Assembly (NCBI GenBank): GCA_934572535.1
Contig: CAKTLJ010000010.1
Location: forward strand, 1 to 64,000
Direction of reading: 5' to 3'
Origin: an uncultured Eubacteriales bacterium
GTDB taxonomy: Bacteria; Bacillota; Clostridia; Oscillospirales; Oscillospiraceae
Length of the DNA stretch: 64,000 nt
A model generated the notes under the pieces. The model did no database searches. It was not told the origin of the DNA and was given only the letters and a program-made list of their open reading frames with translations. Position 1 is the first letter of the stretch. Every line of letters starts with the position of its first letter. Positions 1-7,933 of this stretch are shown one piece after another. Position numbers and translations under genes: made by a program.

Positions 1-112
1 GCTCGTTGGCCATCTTAAAGTGCTTGGACTTGGCGCCCCAGTAGCCCTTGGCCATCTTCAGGATCTTATTTCTTCTCTTGCGCGTCATCATCGCGCCCTT
101 AACTCTTGCCAT
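1..112 (-). CDS. rplT: 50S ribosomal protein L20, N-terminal part (cut by window edge)
   Basis: Structural protein of the large ribosomal subunit; in Firmicutes it also represses its own operon by binding the infC leader RNA. Only the first 37 codons are in the window. They read [16 protein letters not shown] followed by an [17 protein letters not shown] stretch, the conserved basic L20 N-terminus. The ATG is at 110-112. It is the last gene of the infC-rpmI-rplT order, 50 bp after rpmI. The rest of the gene lies beyond base 1. Confidence 0.97.
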   Translation of the reverse strand, partial: MARVKGAMMTRKRRNKILKMAKGYWGAKSKHFKMANE

Positions 113-162
113 GGTATGTCAGCCTCCTATTATTCGGTCGGTAATACGTTGGGTACAGGTTC

Positions 163-360
163 TTACTTGTACAGAATCATGCGCTTGATCGCAGCTTCGT
201 TGGTTCTGTCCGCATATGCGCCTGCACGGAGGCCGCGCTTACGCTTGGTGGTCTTCTTGTTGAGGATGTGGCTCTTATTAGCATGGGCGCGCTTGACCTT
301 GCCGCTCTTGGTCAGGGAGAAACGCTTCTTTGCGCCGCTGTGAGTCTTGATCTTAGGCAT
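163..360 (-). CDS. rpmI: 50S ribosomal protein L35
   Basis: Small basic protein of the large ribosomal subunit. The 65-residue product begins [14 protein letters not shown] and carries the KRKRGLR segment characteristic of L35; length matches the family exactly. It sits between infC (14 bp upstream) and rplT (50 bp downstream), the universal Firmicutes order. It should be co-transcribed from the infC promoter and share the L20-responsive attenuation. Confidence 0.98.
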   Translation of the reverse strand: MPKIKTHSGAKKRFSLTKSGKVKRAHANKSHILNKKTTKRKRGLRAGAYADRTNEAAIKRMILYK

Positions 361-374
361 GGCGGAAAACTCCT

Positions 375-920
375 TTACTTTTTGTTGTCTTTGTTCTTGC
401 TGTCCTTGTTCTGCTTGCAGGACAGGAACATGGTCATGTGGCGTCCGTCCAGTTTGGGCTCTTTGTCCATGGTCGCCACTTCTGCGCAGTCTTCTGCGAA
501 CTTTTCCAGCAGACGCTTGCCGATGTCGGTGTGCGCCATCTCGCGGCCGCGGAAGCGGACTGCGACCTTGACACGGTTGCCGTCGGCGAGGAATCGCTGG
601 GCGTTGCGGACCTTGACATTGAAATCGTTGACGTCGATTCCCGGGGACATACGCACTTCTTTGATTTCTACGACCCGCTGGTTTTTCTTTGCTTCCTTGT
701 CGCGCTTGGTCTGCTCGAACTTGTACTTACCATAGTCCATGAGCTTGCAAACGGGGGGAACGGCGTTGGGCGAGATCTTGACTAGGTCCAGTTCTGCTTC
801 GCCGGCCTTTTCCAAGGCCTCTGCCACAGACATGATACCGAGCTGTTCACCCTGGGCGGAAATCAGGCGAACTTCCTTGTCGCGAATCTCCTCGTTGATC
901 TGATGAGCCGGATTACTGAT
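375..920 (-). CDS. infC: Translation initiation factor IF-3, with non-canonical ATC start
   Basis: IF-3 binds the 30S subunit, keeps it apart from 50S and proofreads start codon choice. The 181-residue product shows the IF-3 N domain ([12 protein letters not shown] near the start, then [11 protein letters not shown]) and the C domain ([12 protein letters not shown], then [12 protein letters not shown]). Homology begins at [13 protein letters not shown]. This places the start at an ATC codon (918-920), preceded nine bases upstream by GGAGGT (930-935). The in-frame ATG at 983 is unlikely: it lies inside the 5' arm region of a terminator hairpin and would add 21 unrelated residues. Rare AUU/AUC starts in infC are known to let IF-3 limit its own synthesis. 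First gene of the infC-rpmI-rplT operon. Confidence 0.95.
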   Translation of the reverse strand: MSNPAHQINEEIRDKEVRLISAQGEQLGIMSVAEALEKAGEAELDLVKISPNAVPPVCKLMDYGKYKFEQTKRDKEAKKNQRVVEIKEVRMSPGIDVNDFNVKVRNAQRFLADGNRVKVAVRFRGREMAHTDIGKRLLEKFAEDCAEVATMDKEPKLDGRHMTMFLSCKQNKDSKNKDNKK

Positions 921-1083
921 AGTGAACGCACCTCCAGTCGTTTGGATACAAAAAATGGATACCTCGAGAAGGTATCCGCACATAGGGAAAGAAGCATCCG
1001 CATGGGCTGCTGTCTAACCGTATTGACCTCTTCGCTCAATTGCGGGAGGTGAGGCAGGCGGAACCTTCCTACTTTGTTTTACG
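921..1083 (-). promoter_or_regulatory. infC leader RNA, L20-type attenuator
   Basis: About 160 nt of untranslated leader lies between the predicted transcription start near 1083 and the infC start. It ends in an intrinsic terminator (8-bp stem 957-964/970-977, loop of five, then a run of six U from 950-955) directly before the ribosome binding site. Firmicutes infC operons are controlled by L20 binding such a leader and promoting termination. The assignment here rests on position and the terminator, not on a verified L20 pseudoknot fold. Confidence 0.7.
950..977 (-). terminator. Attenuator hairpin before infC
   Basis: Perfect 8-bp stem GGATACCT/AGGTATCC with a five-base loop and ATTTTTTG after it on the minus strand. 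A second GTATCC copy follows the U run (944-949) and could pair with the 5' arm instead, giving an alternative fold. Confidence 0.8.
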
Positions 1084-1089
1084 GCAGTT

Positions 1090-1118
1090 AGTATACCACC
1101 CCAAGCACAGATTGTCAA
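1090..1118 (-). promoter_or_regulatory. SigA promoter of the infC operon
   Basis: TTGACA (1113-1118), 17-bp spacer, TATACT (1090-1095) on the minus strand; near-consensus housekeeping promoter placing the start at about 1083. Confidence 0.85.
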
Positions 1119-1152
1119 CAGAAAAAATACAGAAACGGCAGAGAAATGGGCG

Positions 1153-1173
1153 GGGGCGGATCGACTCCGCCCC
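1153..1173 (-). terminator. GC-rich hairpin after the small membrane protein gene
   Basis: Stem GGGGCGGA/TCCGCCCC with a five-base loop, about 80 bp past the stop of the gene at 1253-1690 and followed on the minus strand by only a weak U tract (CCCATTTCTC). Probably ends that transcript; nothing else is recognised between 1119 and 1252. Confidence 0.45.
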
Positions 1174-1252
1174 TGCATGAAGCTATAGGGTCCATCGCTG
1201 CCCGCCCTGGGAGGGGGGGCAGCCCGCGCGGCCTGTACGGCGGTGAGGAAGC

Positions 1253-1690
1253 TCACAGGCCGGGCGGAGGTTCGGGTGCGCTCTCCGCGTTTGCCGGTGC
1301 GGCTTCCTCCGGCATCGGTTCGTCCTGAGAAGAAGGCTCCTCAGTGGGGGAGCCGATGGACGGATCGGAACGGCTGCAAAAGTAGGTTTTGGCGTTGGGA
1401 AGCGCGATCAACACACCGAGCACGACAAAGAACGTGCCGCTGTAGAGCGCAAGCTTGGCGGAAAGTTCGCGAAGATTGTTTGCCGTTGCGGCGGCATTGC
1501 CGGCAGCGGCTCTGGTGGCGTCATATTCATACGAGTAGTAATCTGCGCCGAAGCTTGCATAGTCGGTCGATTCGGTTGAGTAGGAGTCGGCTGGGGTGGC
1601 CATAAACACAAGACCGATGAGTATGACGATCAGACCGACTACCATTCCGACCAGTGACCATGTCTTTTCCTTCGTCAAAAGCTTTTTCAT
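1253..1690 (-). CDS. Small two-helix membrane protein of unknown function
   Basis: The 145-residue product is not recognised. It has a charged N-terminus (MKKLLTKEKTW), a first membrane helix at about residues 11-31, a tyrosine/serine-rich extracytoplasmic loop (YSTESTDYAS...YYSYEYD), a second helix at about 80-98 and a Pro/Glu/Ala-rich C-terminal tail ending PEPPPGL. I chose the ATG at 1690 because AGGAGG lies seven bases upstream; the ATG at 1696 is only two bases from that site. It has its own promoter and is flanked by infC and spo0A on the same strand. No function should be assigned. Confidence 0.75.
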   Translation of the reverse strand: MKKLLTKEKTWSLVGMVVGLIVILIGLVFMATPADSYSTESTDYASFGADYYSYEYDATRAAAGNAAATANNLRELSAKLALYSGTFFVVLGVLIALPNAKTYFCSRSDPSIGSPTEEPSSQDEPMPEEAAPANAESAPEPPPGL

Positions 1691-1716
1691 GTTCATTCCC
1701 TCCTCATTGTCCTTCC

Positions 1717-1745
1717 ATTATACCTGTAAGTGGGGGTGGGGGCAA
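1717..1745 (-). promoter_or_regulatory. Promoter of the small membrane protein gene
   Basis: TTGCCC (1740-1745), 17-bp spacer, TATAAT (1717-1722) on the minus strand, about 27 bp before the chosen start codon. Confidence 0.65.
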
Positions 1746-1757
1746 TGGGGGGCGGCG

Positions 1758-1807
1758 AAAAAATGCACGCTTGATTCCCGGCGCAGCCGCCGCGGAGATC
1801 AAGCGTG
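1758..1807 (-). terminator. Terminator after spo0A
   Basis: Minus-strand hairpin with 10-bp arms CACGCTTGAT/ATCAAGCGTG (1766-1775/1798-1807), a GC-rich loop that can pair further, and a run of six U (1758-1763). Confidence 0.85.
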
Positions 1808-1842
1808 TTTTCCTTTTCTCATGACAAATGCTCTCGTGTTCC

Positions 1843-2607
1843 TTAGCCCTGTCGCCGCTGTAATTGCAGGCGGTCGGCGATCATGGCGATGAACTCGCTG
1901 TTGGTGGGCTTTCCCTTGGAGTTGCTGACCGTGAAGCCGAAATATTTTTGCAGCGTGTCCAGGTCGCCCCGGTCCCAGGCCACCTCGATGGCGTGGCGGA
2001 TGGCGCGCTCCACCCGGGAGGCTGTGGTGCCGAACTTCCGGGCCACTTCCGGATAGAGGACCTTGGTGACGGCGTTGATGACGTCCATATCCTCCACCGT
2101 CATGATGATGGCTTCCCGCAGGTATTGGTAGCCCTTGATGTGCGCGGGCACGCCGATCTCGTGGATGATGGCGGTGACGTTGGCCTCCAGGGCCTGCCGG
2201 GCGGTGGCAGGCAGGCTGGCGGCGTCCTCCTCGGACCAATGCTGCGAGGCCAGCAGGCGGATGCGCTCGATGACCGAAGAGATCCGGCAGGGCTTCATCA
2301 TGTAGTAATCCCCGCCCTTGGCGGCCACTTCATCGGCCATGGAGCCTCTGGCAAAGCCGGACAGGATGAGGGTGCTCATGGGAAGCGAGCGGATGGCGTC
2401 CAGAACGTCGTATCCGTCCATGCGATGCAGGACCAGGTCCATCACCAGCACGTCCGGAGCGAGCTCCTTGGCCAGGCGAATGGCGTCCTGCCCGTCGTTT
2501 GTCTGGCCGACCACCTCCAGGCCCTCCTCGCCCTGCAAAGCTTCTGTCAGGATGGCGCGGAATTCCTCGCTGGTGTCGGCAATGAGAACAGTCTTCTTGT
2601 TTTCCAT
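1843..2607 (-). CDS. spo0A: Sporulation master response regulator Spo0A
   Basis: Phosphorylated Spo0A activates and represses the genes that commit the cell to sporulation. The 254-residue product has an N-terminal receiver domain (about 1-120) with the phospho-acceptor Asp in [15 protein letters not shown], and a C-terminal DNA-binding domain (about 150-254) carrying the signature [20 protein letters not shown] and [19 protein letters not shown]. In the acid pocket the usual DD/DN pair reads DT (IADTSEEF), a mild departure. A GAGGGGGAG site precedes the ATG. The upstream region holds a cluster of 0A-like boxes, suggesting autoregulation. Its common partner spoIVB is about 8.5 kb away here rather than adjacent. 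Confidence 0.97.
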   Translation of the reverse strand: MENKKTVLIADTSEEFRAILTEALQGEEGLEVVGQTNDGQDAIRLAKELAPDVLVMDLVLHRMDGYDVLDAIRSLPMSTLILSGFARGSMADEVAAKGGDYYMMKPCRISSVIERIRLLASQHWSEEDAASLPATARQALEANVTAIIHEIGVPAHIKGYQYLREAIIMTVEDMDVINAVTKVLYPEVARKFGTTASRVERAIRHAIEVAWDRGDLDTLQKYFGFTVSNSKGKPTNSEFIAMIADRLQLQRRQG

Positions 2608-2751
2608 GCGTATTTCTCCCCCTCGGGAAGGCGGAAATTCTGCCTTTCCCGTTTCGTTTCAATGTTCCAAATAGGTGATATCGACCGGTCAACCATAATT
2701 TACCACAATGGGACAGCGAACTCAAGCGGAAAATGGAAAATAATGGTAAAT

Positions 2752-2792
2752 TAGTCGAAAAACTTATCGCAAGTTTCGAGCAACTTCGACAA
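2752..2792 (-). promoter_or_regulatory. Cluster of Spo0A (0A) boxes upstream of spo0A
   Basis: A perfect 0A box TTGTCGAA lies on the minus strand at 2785-2792. Two near matches flank it: TAGTCGAA on the plus strand (2752-2759) and TGCTCGAA on the minus strand (2775-2782). Three sites in 41 bp, about 150 bp upstream of spo0A, fit autoregulation; they could also influence iorA on the other side. The remaining 2608-2751 stretch shows a GACCGGTC palindrome (2683-2690) but no convincing promoter. Confidence 0.65.
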
Positions 2793-2891
2793 AGGTGGAA
2801 AGACTTGGAAGGAAAGCCGGTTTTTGTTGACGAAAAAAGGCGTTACGCGCAGAAAAATCTGATAAAGCAATAATTTTATTGTGTAAATCCG

Positions 2892-2920
2892 TTTACGAAC
2901 GGGGTGAGAAATGGTATGAT
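2892..2920 (+). promoter_or_regulatory. Promoter of iorA
   Basis: TTTACG (2892-2897), 17-bp spacer, TATGAT (2915-2920), 74 bp before the iorA ATG. Confidence 0.75.
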
Positions 2921-2994
2921 ACGGACGAGTCTGTGTTGACCCCTTGTTGAACACATGGGGTTTTAACCGATATCCCAGAAAGGGGACATGATCC

Positions 2995-4734
2995 ATGAAG
3001 AAACTGATGCTGGGAAATGCGGCGGCGGCCCGCGGCCTGTATGAGGCCGGCTGCTGCCTCATCTCCAGCTACCCCGGCACCCCCAGCACCGAGATCACCG
3101 AGCAGGCGGCCCAGTATCCCGAGATCTATTGCGAGTGGGCGCCCAACGAAAAGGTCGCCATGGAGGTGGCCTTCGGCGCGGCCCTGGCGGGCAAGCGCTC
3201 CGCGTGCGTGATGAAGCACGTGGGGGTGAATGTGGCGGCCGATCCGCTCTTCACCATCTCCTACACCGGCGTCAACGCGGGCATGGTCATCTGCGTGGCC
3301 GACGATGCGGGGATGCACTCCTCCCAGAATGAGCAGGATTCCCGCCGCTATGCCATCGCGGCCAAGCTGCCCATGCTGGAGCCGGCGGATTCCCAGGAGG
3401 CCTGCCGCTTTGCCAAGCTGGCCTTCGAGCTGTCCGAGGCGTATGACACGCCCGTATTCCTGAAAATGTGTACCCGTATCTCCCACTCCCAGAGCATCGT
3501 GGAGCTGGGGGAGCGGCAGGAGGCCCCTGTCCGCCCCTATGAGAAGGACATTCCCAAGTACGTGATGGTCCCCGGCAACGCCCGCCCCCGCCATCCCATC
3601 GTGGAGGCGCGCACCCGGAAGCTCATCGAGCTTGCCGAGACCAGCGACCTGAACCGGGAGGAGATGGGGGAGGACACCTCTGTGGGCATCATCACCTCCT
3701 CCACCAGCTACCAGTACGCCCGGGAGGTTTTTGGGGAAAAGGCCTCCATCCTGAAGCTGGGTCTGGCCAATCCGCTGCCCCGGCAGAAGATTTTGGACTT
3801 TGCCGCCAAGGTGGACAGGGTCATCGTGCTGGAGGAGCTGGACCCTGTGATCGAGGAGCACTGCCGGGCCATGGGCCTGGAGGTCACCGGCAAGGACAAG
3901 ATGCCCCTGGTGGGCGAGTTCGCCCAGGGCATGGTGGCAGAGAAGCTCCGGGGAGAGGAGAGGCCCCGGGTCTCTCTGGACGAGGTGGTCCCCGGCCGTC
4001 CTCCCGTGCTCTGCGCCGGATGTCCCCACAGAGGCCTGTTCTACACCCTGGCCAAGCACAAGGTCACCGTCCTGGGGGACATCGGCTGCTACACCCTGGC
4101 GGCCTACGAACCCCTCTACGCCATTGAGACCTGCGAGTGCATGGGCGCCTCCGTCAGTTCCATCCACGGCTTCAACAAGGCCCTGGGACAAGAGAGCGAA
4201 GGAAAGACGGTGGCCGTCCTGGGCGATTCGACCTTCATGCACTCCGGCATGACCGGCCTGGCCAACATTGCCTATAACCAGAGCAATTCCACGGTCATCA
4301 TCCTGGACAACTCCATCACCGGCATGACCGGCCACCAGCAGAACCCCACCACGGGGAAGAACCTCCGGGGCGAGCCTGCCGGTAAGATCGATCTGGAGAC
4401 CCTCTGCCGGGCGATGGGCATCCGCCGGGTCCGGGTGGTGGACCCCTACGACCTGAAGGCCACCGAGGAAGCGGTGGTGGAAGAGCTGGCCGCCCAGGAG
4501 CCCTCGGTGATCATCACCCGCCGGCCCTGCGCCCTGCTGAAGACCGTGGAGAAGCATCCCCCCGTGGCTGTGGACCCGGAGAAGTGCAAGGGCTGCAAGA
4601 TGTGTATGCGCATTGGCTGCCCGGCCATCTCTTGGAAGGACAAGAAGGCCGTGGTGGACCCGACCCAGTGCGTGGGCTGCGGCGTCTGTGAGCAGCTGTG
4701 CAAATTCGACGCCTTCCTCCACCGGGAAGGATGA
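2995..4734 (+). CDS. iorA: Indolepyruvate:ferredoxin oxidoreductase, alpha subunit
   Basis: IorA with IorB oxidatively decarboxylates arylpyruvates from aromatic amino-acid transamination to acyl-CoA, reducing ferredoxin. The 579-residue length is typical. Visible parts are the N-terminal pyrimidine-binding domain (SSYPGTPSTEI near residue 24, NEKVAMEVAFGAALAG), the TPP-binding region (GDS at 410-412 through LDNSITGMTGHQQNP) and a C-terminal ferredoxin domain with two [4Fe-4S] motifs (Cys 531, 534, 537, 542 and 559, 562, 565, 569). AAAGGGG precedes the ATG. The expected iorB is not downstream: a terminator and two transporter genes follow instead. The beta subunit must be encoded elsewhere if the enzyme is active. 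Confidence 0.95.
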   Translation: MKKLMLGNAAAARGLYEAGCCLISSYPGTPSTEITEQAAQYPEIYCEWAPNEKVAMEVAFGAALAGKRSACVMKHVGVNVAADPLFTISYTGVNAGMVICVADDAGMHSSQNEQDSRRYAIAAKLPMLEPADSQEACRFAKLAFELSEAYDTPVFLKMCTRISHSQSIVELGERQEAPVRPYEKDIPKYVMVPGNARPRHPIVEARTRKLIELAETSDLNREEMGEDTSVGIITSSTSYQYAREVFGEKASILKLGLANPLPRQKILDFAAKVDRVIVLEELDPVIEEHCRAMGLEVTGKDKMPLVGEFAQGMVAEKLRGEERPRVSLDEVVPGRPPVLCAGCPHRGLFYTLAKHKVTVLGDIGCYTLAAYEPLYAIETCECMGASVSSIHGFNKALGQESEGKTVAVLGDSTFMHSGMTGLANIAYNQSNSTVIILDNSITGMTGHQQNPTTGKNLRGEPAGKIDLETLCRAMGIRRVRVVDPYDLKATEEAVVEELAAQEPSVIITRRPCALLKTVEKHPPVAVDPEKCKGCKMCMRIGCPAISWKDKKAVVDPTQCVGCGVCEQLCKFDAFLHREG

Positions 4735-4781
4735 GCTGCTGCCGCGAGGAGACCTGGATGCTCCCCTGAGAGACCGAAGCC

Positions 4782-4817
4782 GGGAGCAGGACCCTTTGTA
4801 GAGCCCTGCTCCCTTTT
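4782..4817 (+). terminator. Terminator after iorA
   Basis: Arms GGGAGCAGG (4782-4790) and CCTGCTCCC (4805-4813) followed by TTTT; ends the iorA transcript, making it monocistronic. Confidence 0.8.
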
Positions 4818-4975
4818 CCTGCGTCCATTCTTTGGGCAGATGGAGCGCGGGATATCCAATGTTCGTGAAAAAGGAATCGCTCTGTCCGGTGGGGCATAGG
4901 AATGATCTTAGCTTCTTTGCAAAAGGAAGGATAGGAAAACCGGACGGAAGCCAAAACAAGGAGAGGAAAGTTTAC

Positions 4976-6331
4976 ATGATAATAAGTCGGATACTTGCAA
5001 TCGTGATCTTTGTCGTCATGTTTGTAGAGATCGTGCGGGAGAAGCGTCCCTGCTTTTTGGTGTCGTTGGTGGCCGGTGCGGCGACCATCGTGCTGGTCTT
5101 CCTGGTCTGTATGCACAGCCTGGAAGCGGTCAAGGTGGCCTTGAGCTTTGACAGTATGTTGGAGCCGACCTTCTGGTATGCCGGGCATGAGGCGAGCAGC
5201 GCCATGAACACCGGCATCAATTGGAGCACCATCATTTTCATCGCGGGCATGATGATCATGGTGGAAGGCATGAGCGAAGCCGGTTTCTTCGACTGGCTCT
5301 GCCTGCGGCTGGCCAAGGCGGTCAACTACAAGCCGGTCCCCCTGTTCATCTGCTTTATGGTCCTGTCCGCCGTGCTGTCCATGTTCATTGACAGCATCAC
5401 CGTGATCCTGTTCCTGGCGGTGGCCAGCGTGCGGCTGGGCCATCTGTTGGAGTTTGACCCCGTCCCCTTTATCATCGCGCAGATCGTCACCGCCAACCTG
5501 GGCGGCTCCGCCACCATGAGCGGTGACCCGCCCAACATCATCATCGGCACTGCGCTGGGCTATTCCTTCTTTGACTTCCTGAAAAACACGGGCGTCCTCG
5601 CCCTGGTGGGCCTCATCGTGGTGGTCCCCTTCTTCTATTTCTGCTTCCGTAAGGAGCTGGTTTCCGGCAAGGACCTGGCCTCCATGACGGCGGAGGACCT
5701 GGACCCCCGGGCGGCCATCCACAGCATGAAGAAGTTTGTGATCAGCATGGCCGTCTTCCTCCTCATGGTCTTCCTGCTGATCACCCACGCGATGACCGGC
5801 CTGACCGTTGCCACCGTGGGCGTCATCGCGGCCGCGATCACCCTGGCCACCAACAAGGCCCCCTACCACCTGATCAAGCGCGTGGACTGGAAGACCATCC
5901 TGTTCTTCATCGGCCTGTTCGTGGCGGTCAGCGGCCTGGAGGAGACCGGCGTGCTGGAGGCCCTGGCCAATGGGATCGCGGCCATTACCGGCGGCAACCT
6001 GACCATCATGCTGATCGTCATCATCTGGCTGTCCGCCATCGCCTCTGCCTTTGTGGATAACATCCCCTTCGCCGCCACTATGGTGCCCGTCATCAACTCG
6101 CTGTCGGTGAGCATGGGCGTGCCCCTGGATACCCTGGCCTGGACGCTGGCCATAGGTACTGACGTCGGCGGCAGCGCCACTCCCATCGGGGCCTCGGCCA
6201 ACGTGGCGGGGATCTCCATCGCCGCCCGAGACGGCCATCCCATCACCTGGGGCCGCTACTGCAAGTATTCTGCACCGGCCTCCCTCATGGTCATCGCCCT
6301 GAGTATGGTCATAATTCTCCTCCGCTACTGA
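4976..6331 (+). CDS. NhaD/ArsB-family (ion transporter superfamily) membrane antiporter
   Basis: Polytopic inner-membrane carrier of 451 residues, predicted to exchange cations or move anions. It shows the family signature GGSATMSGDPPNIIIGTAL in the first half and the mirrored TDVGGSATPIGASANVAG in the second, with FVDNIPFAATMVPV between them, the inverted-repeat layout of ArsB/NhaD proteins. Ten or more hydrophobic helices are apparent. I chose the ATG at 4976, preceded by AGGAGAGG; an upstream in-frame extension from 4832 lacks a binding site and is not hydrophobic. Substrate (Na+/H+, arsenite or a dicarboxylate) cannot be told from sequence. A close paralogue follows. Confidence 0.85.
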   Translation: MIISRILAIVIFVVMFVEIVREKRPCFLVSLVAGAATIVLVFLVCMHSLEAVKVALSFDSMLEPTFWYAGHEASSAMNTGINWSTIIFIAGMMIMVEGMSEAGFFDWLCLRLAKAVNYKPVPLFICFMVLSAVLSMFIDSITVILFLAVASVRLGHLLEFDPVPFIIAQIVTANLGGSATMSGDPPNIIIGTALGYSFFDFLKNTGVLALVGLIVVVPFFYFCFRKELVSGKDLASMTAEDLDPRAAIHSMKKFVISMAVFLLMVFLLITHAMTGLTVATVGVIAAAITLATNKAPYHLIKRVDWKTILFFIGLFVAVSGLEETGVLEALANGIAAITGGNLTIMLIVIIWLSAIASAFVDNIPFAATMVPVINSLSVSMGVPLDTLAWTLAIGTDVGGSATPIGASANVAGISIAARDGHPITWGRYCKYSAPASLMVIALSMVIILLRY

Positions 6332-6341
6332 GCGCGGATCT

Positions 6342-6380
6342 CCGGGGTTTCGGCACAGTTGTGCTGAAACCCCGGTTTTT
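6342..6380 (+). terminator. Terminator between the two NhaD/ArsB paralogues
   Basis: Arms CCGGGGTTTC (6342-6351) and GAAACCCCGG (6366-6375) with an inner GCACA/TGTGC extension and five T after it. Confidence 0.85.
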
Positions 6381-6416
6381 CTTTCCACAAATCTGCGTTT
6401 CGACCGAGAAAAAGTT

Positions 6417-6445
6417 TTGTCTCTTTCCTGTCCATATAGTATAAT
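6417..6445 (+). promoter_or_regulatory. Promoter of the second NhaD/ArsB gene
   Basis: TTGTCT (6417-6422), 17-bp spacer, perfect TATAAT (6440-6445), 81 bp before the ATG. Confidence 0.8.
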
Positions 6446-6526
6446 GATATCTGCTGTATTGACCGCGCGGCGGTCTGTTTTCGGGGCAGCGCCCCGCCCA
6501 TTCTTTCTTCAACATCGGAGGGTCCT

Positions 6527-7877
6527 ATGCTCAGTCAGATCCTAGCCATCGCCATCGCCGTTGTCATGTTCATCCTGGTCCTCTGGGGCAAGTATCCCCG
6601 GCATTTGGTCACGCTGTCTGCTGGGGGGCTGATGATCGTGTTGGTCTTTCTGCTGTCCATGGGCAGTCCTGCCGCCGTGTGGGAGGCCCTGAGTGTGAAC
6701 AGCTTTTTGAAGTTTGAGTTCTGGTTTTCCCACATCGGCATCACCGAGTTCAACACCGGCATCAACTGGAGCACCGTCCTCTTTCTGACCGGCATGATGA
6801 TCATGGCGGAGGAGATGAGCGACGCAGGCTTCTTCGACTGGATCAGTCTCTGGCTGGCGCAGAGGGTTCGCTTCCGGCCCCTTCCGCTGCTGGTGTGCTT
6901 CATGGTTTTGTCGGCGCTGCTGGCCATGTTTGTGGACAGCGTCACGGTGATCCTCTTTGTGGTGGTGGCGACCATCCGTCTGGCCCACTTTTTGAAATTT
7001 GATCCGGTCCCTCTTGTGCTGGCGGAGATCTTTTCCGCCAACCTGGGGGGCGCGGCTACCATGAGCGGCGATCCCCCCAACATCATTCTGGGCACGTCCC
7101 TGGGCCTGGGCTTCTGGGACTTCATCCGAAACAACGGCGTCATCTGTCTGGCGGGCTTCGCGGTGGTGCTGGTCTACTTTGCCCTGGTCTTCCGCACCAA
7201 GCTGGGGCCGGGGATCGGCGCGGCCGCGCCGGAGCTGCTGGACCTGAATCCCGGGGACGTCATCCCCAACCGGGCGCGGTTCCGGGAGAGCGTTCTCATT
7301 TTTTCCGGGGTCATCCTGCTCATCATGACCCATAGCGTCACCGGCCTCACCGTGCCCACCATCGGCCTCATGGCAGCGGCGCTGACCCTGGCTTCCACCA
7401 AGTATCCCAAGGCGCTGCTGAAGCTGGTGGACTGGAAGACCATCGGGTTTATCATCGGTCTCTTTCTGGTGGCCAGCGGCCTGGAGCAGACCCATGTGCT
7501 GGATGGACTGGCCAATGTTCTGGCCGGCCTCAGCGGGGGGCGACCACCTCTGGATGGTGGTGGTCCTGATCTGGTTCACAGCCCTCTGCTCTGCCTTTGT
7601 GGACAACATCCCCATGGCCACCATCATGGTGCCGGTGATCCTCTCCCTGTCCTCCAGCCTGGGGATGGATCTGAACACCCTGGCCTGGACCATGTCCAAG
7701 GGGACGGACATCGGCGGCATTGCCACCCCCATCGGGGCCTCGGCCAACGTGGCGGGCCTGACCATCGCCGCCCGGGAGGGCCACCCCATCAGCTGGAGAC
7801 GCTATTGCAAGTACATCATGCCCGTGGCGCTTCTGGTGCTGGTGATGAGTATGCTGATCCTCCTCACTGCGCACTAA
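6527..7877 (+). pseudogene. Second NhaD/ArsB-family transporter, frameshifted at a G6 tract
   Basis: Paralogue of the transporter at 4976-6331. Frame 1 runs from the ATG at 6527 (good ribosome site GGAGGG) through GGAATMSGDPPNIILGTSL to LANVLAGLSGG. At the six-G run 7535-7540 homology moves to another frame, which continues DHLWMVVVLIW, FVDNIPMATIMVPV and IGASANVAGLTIAA to the stop at 7875-7877. Removing one G restores a single 449-residue protein, matching the 451 residues of the paralogue. Without the shift, translation would run on in the wrong frame to 8287. The cause may be a real mutation, phase variation at the homopolymer, or a sequencing error. The intact promoter and conserved second half argue for a very recent change or an error. 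Confidence 0.85.
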
Positions 7878-7884
7878 AGCACGA

Positions 7885-7915
7885 AAAAAACTCCCTCATC
7901 GAGAGGGAGTTTTTT
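7885..7915. terminator. Bidirectional terminator between convergent genes
   Basis: Symmetrical AAAAAACTCCCTC/GAGGGAGTTTTTT hairpin with a five-base loop; serves the transporter on + and the antiporter on -. Confidence 0.9.
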
Positions 7916-7933
7916 GCTTGCAGATCCAGTTTT

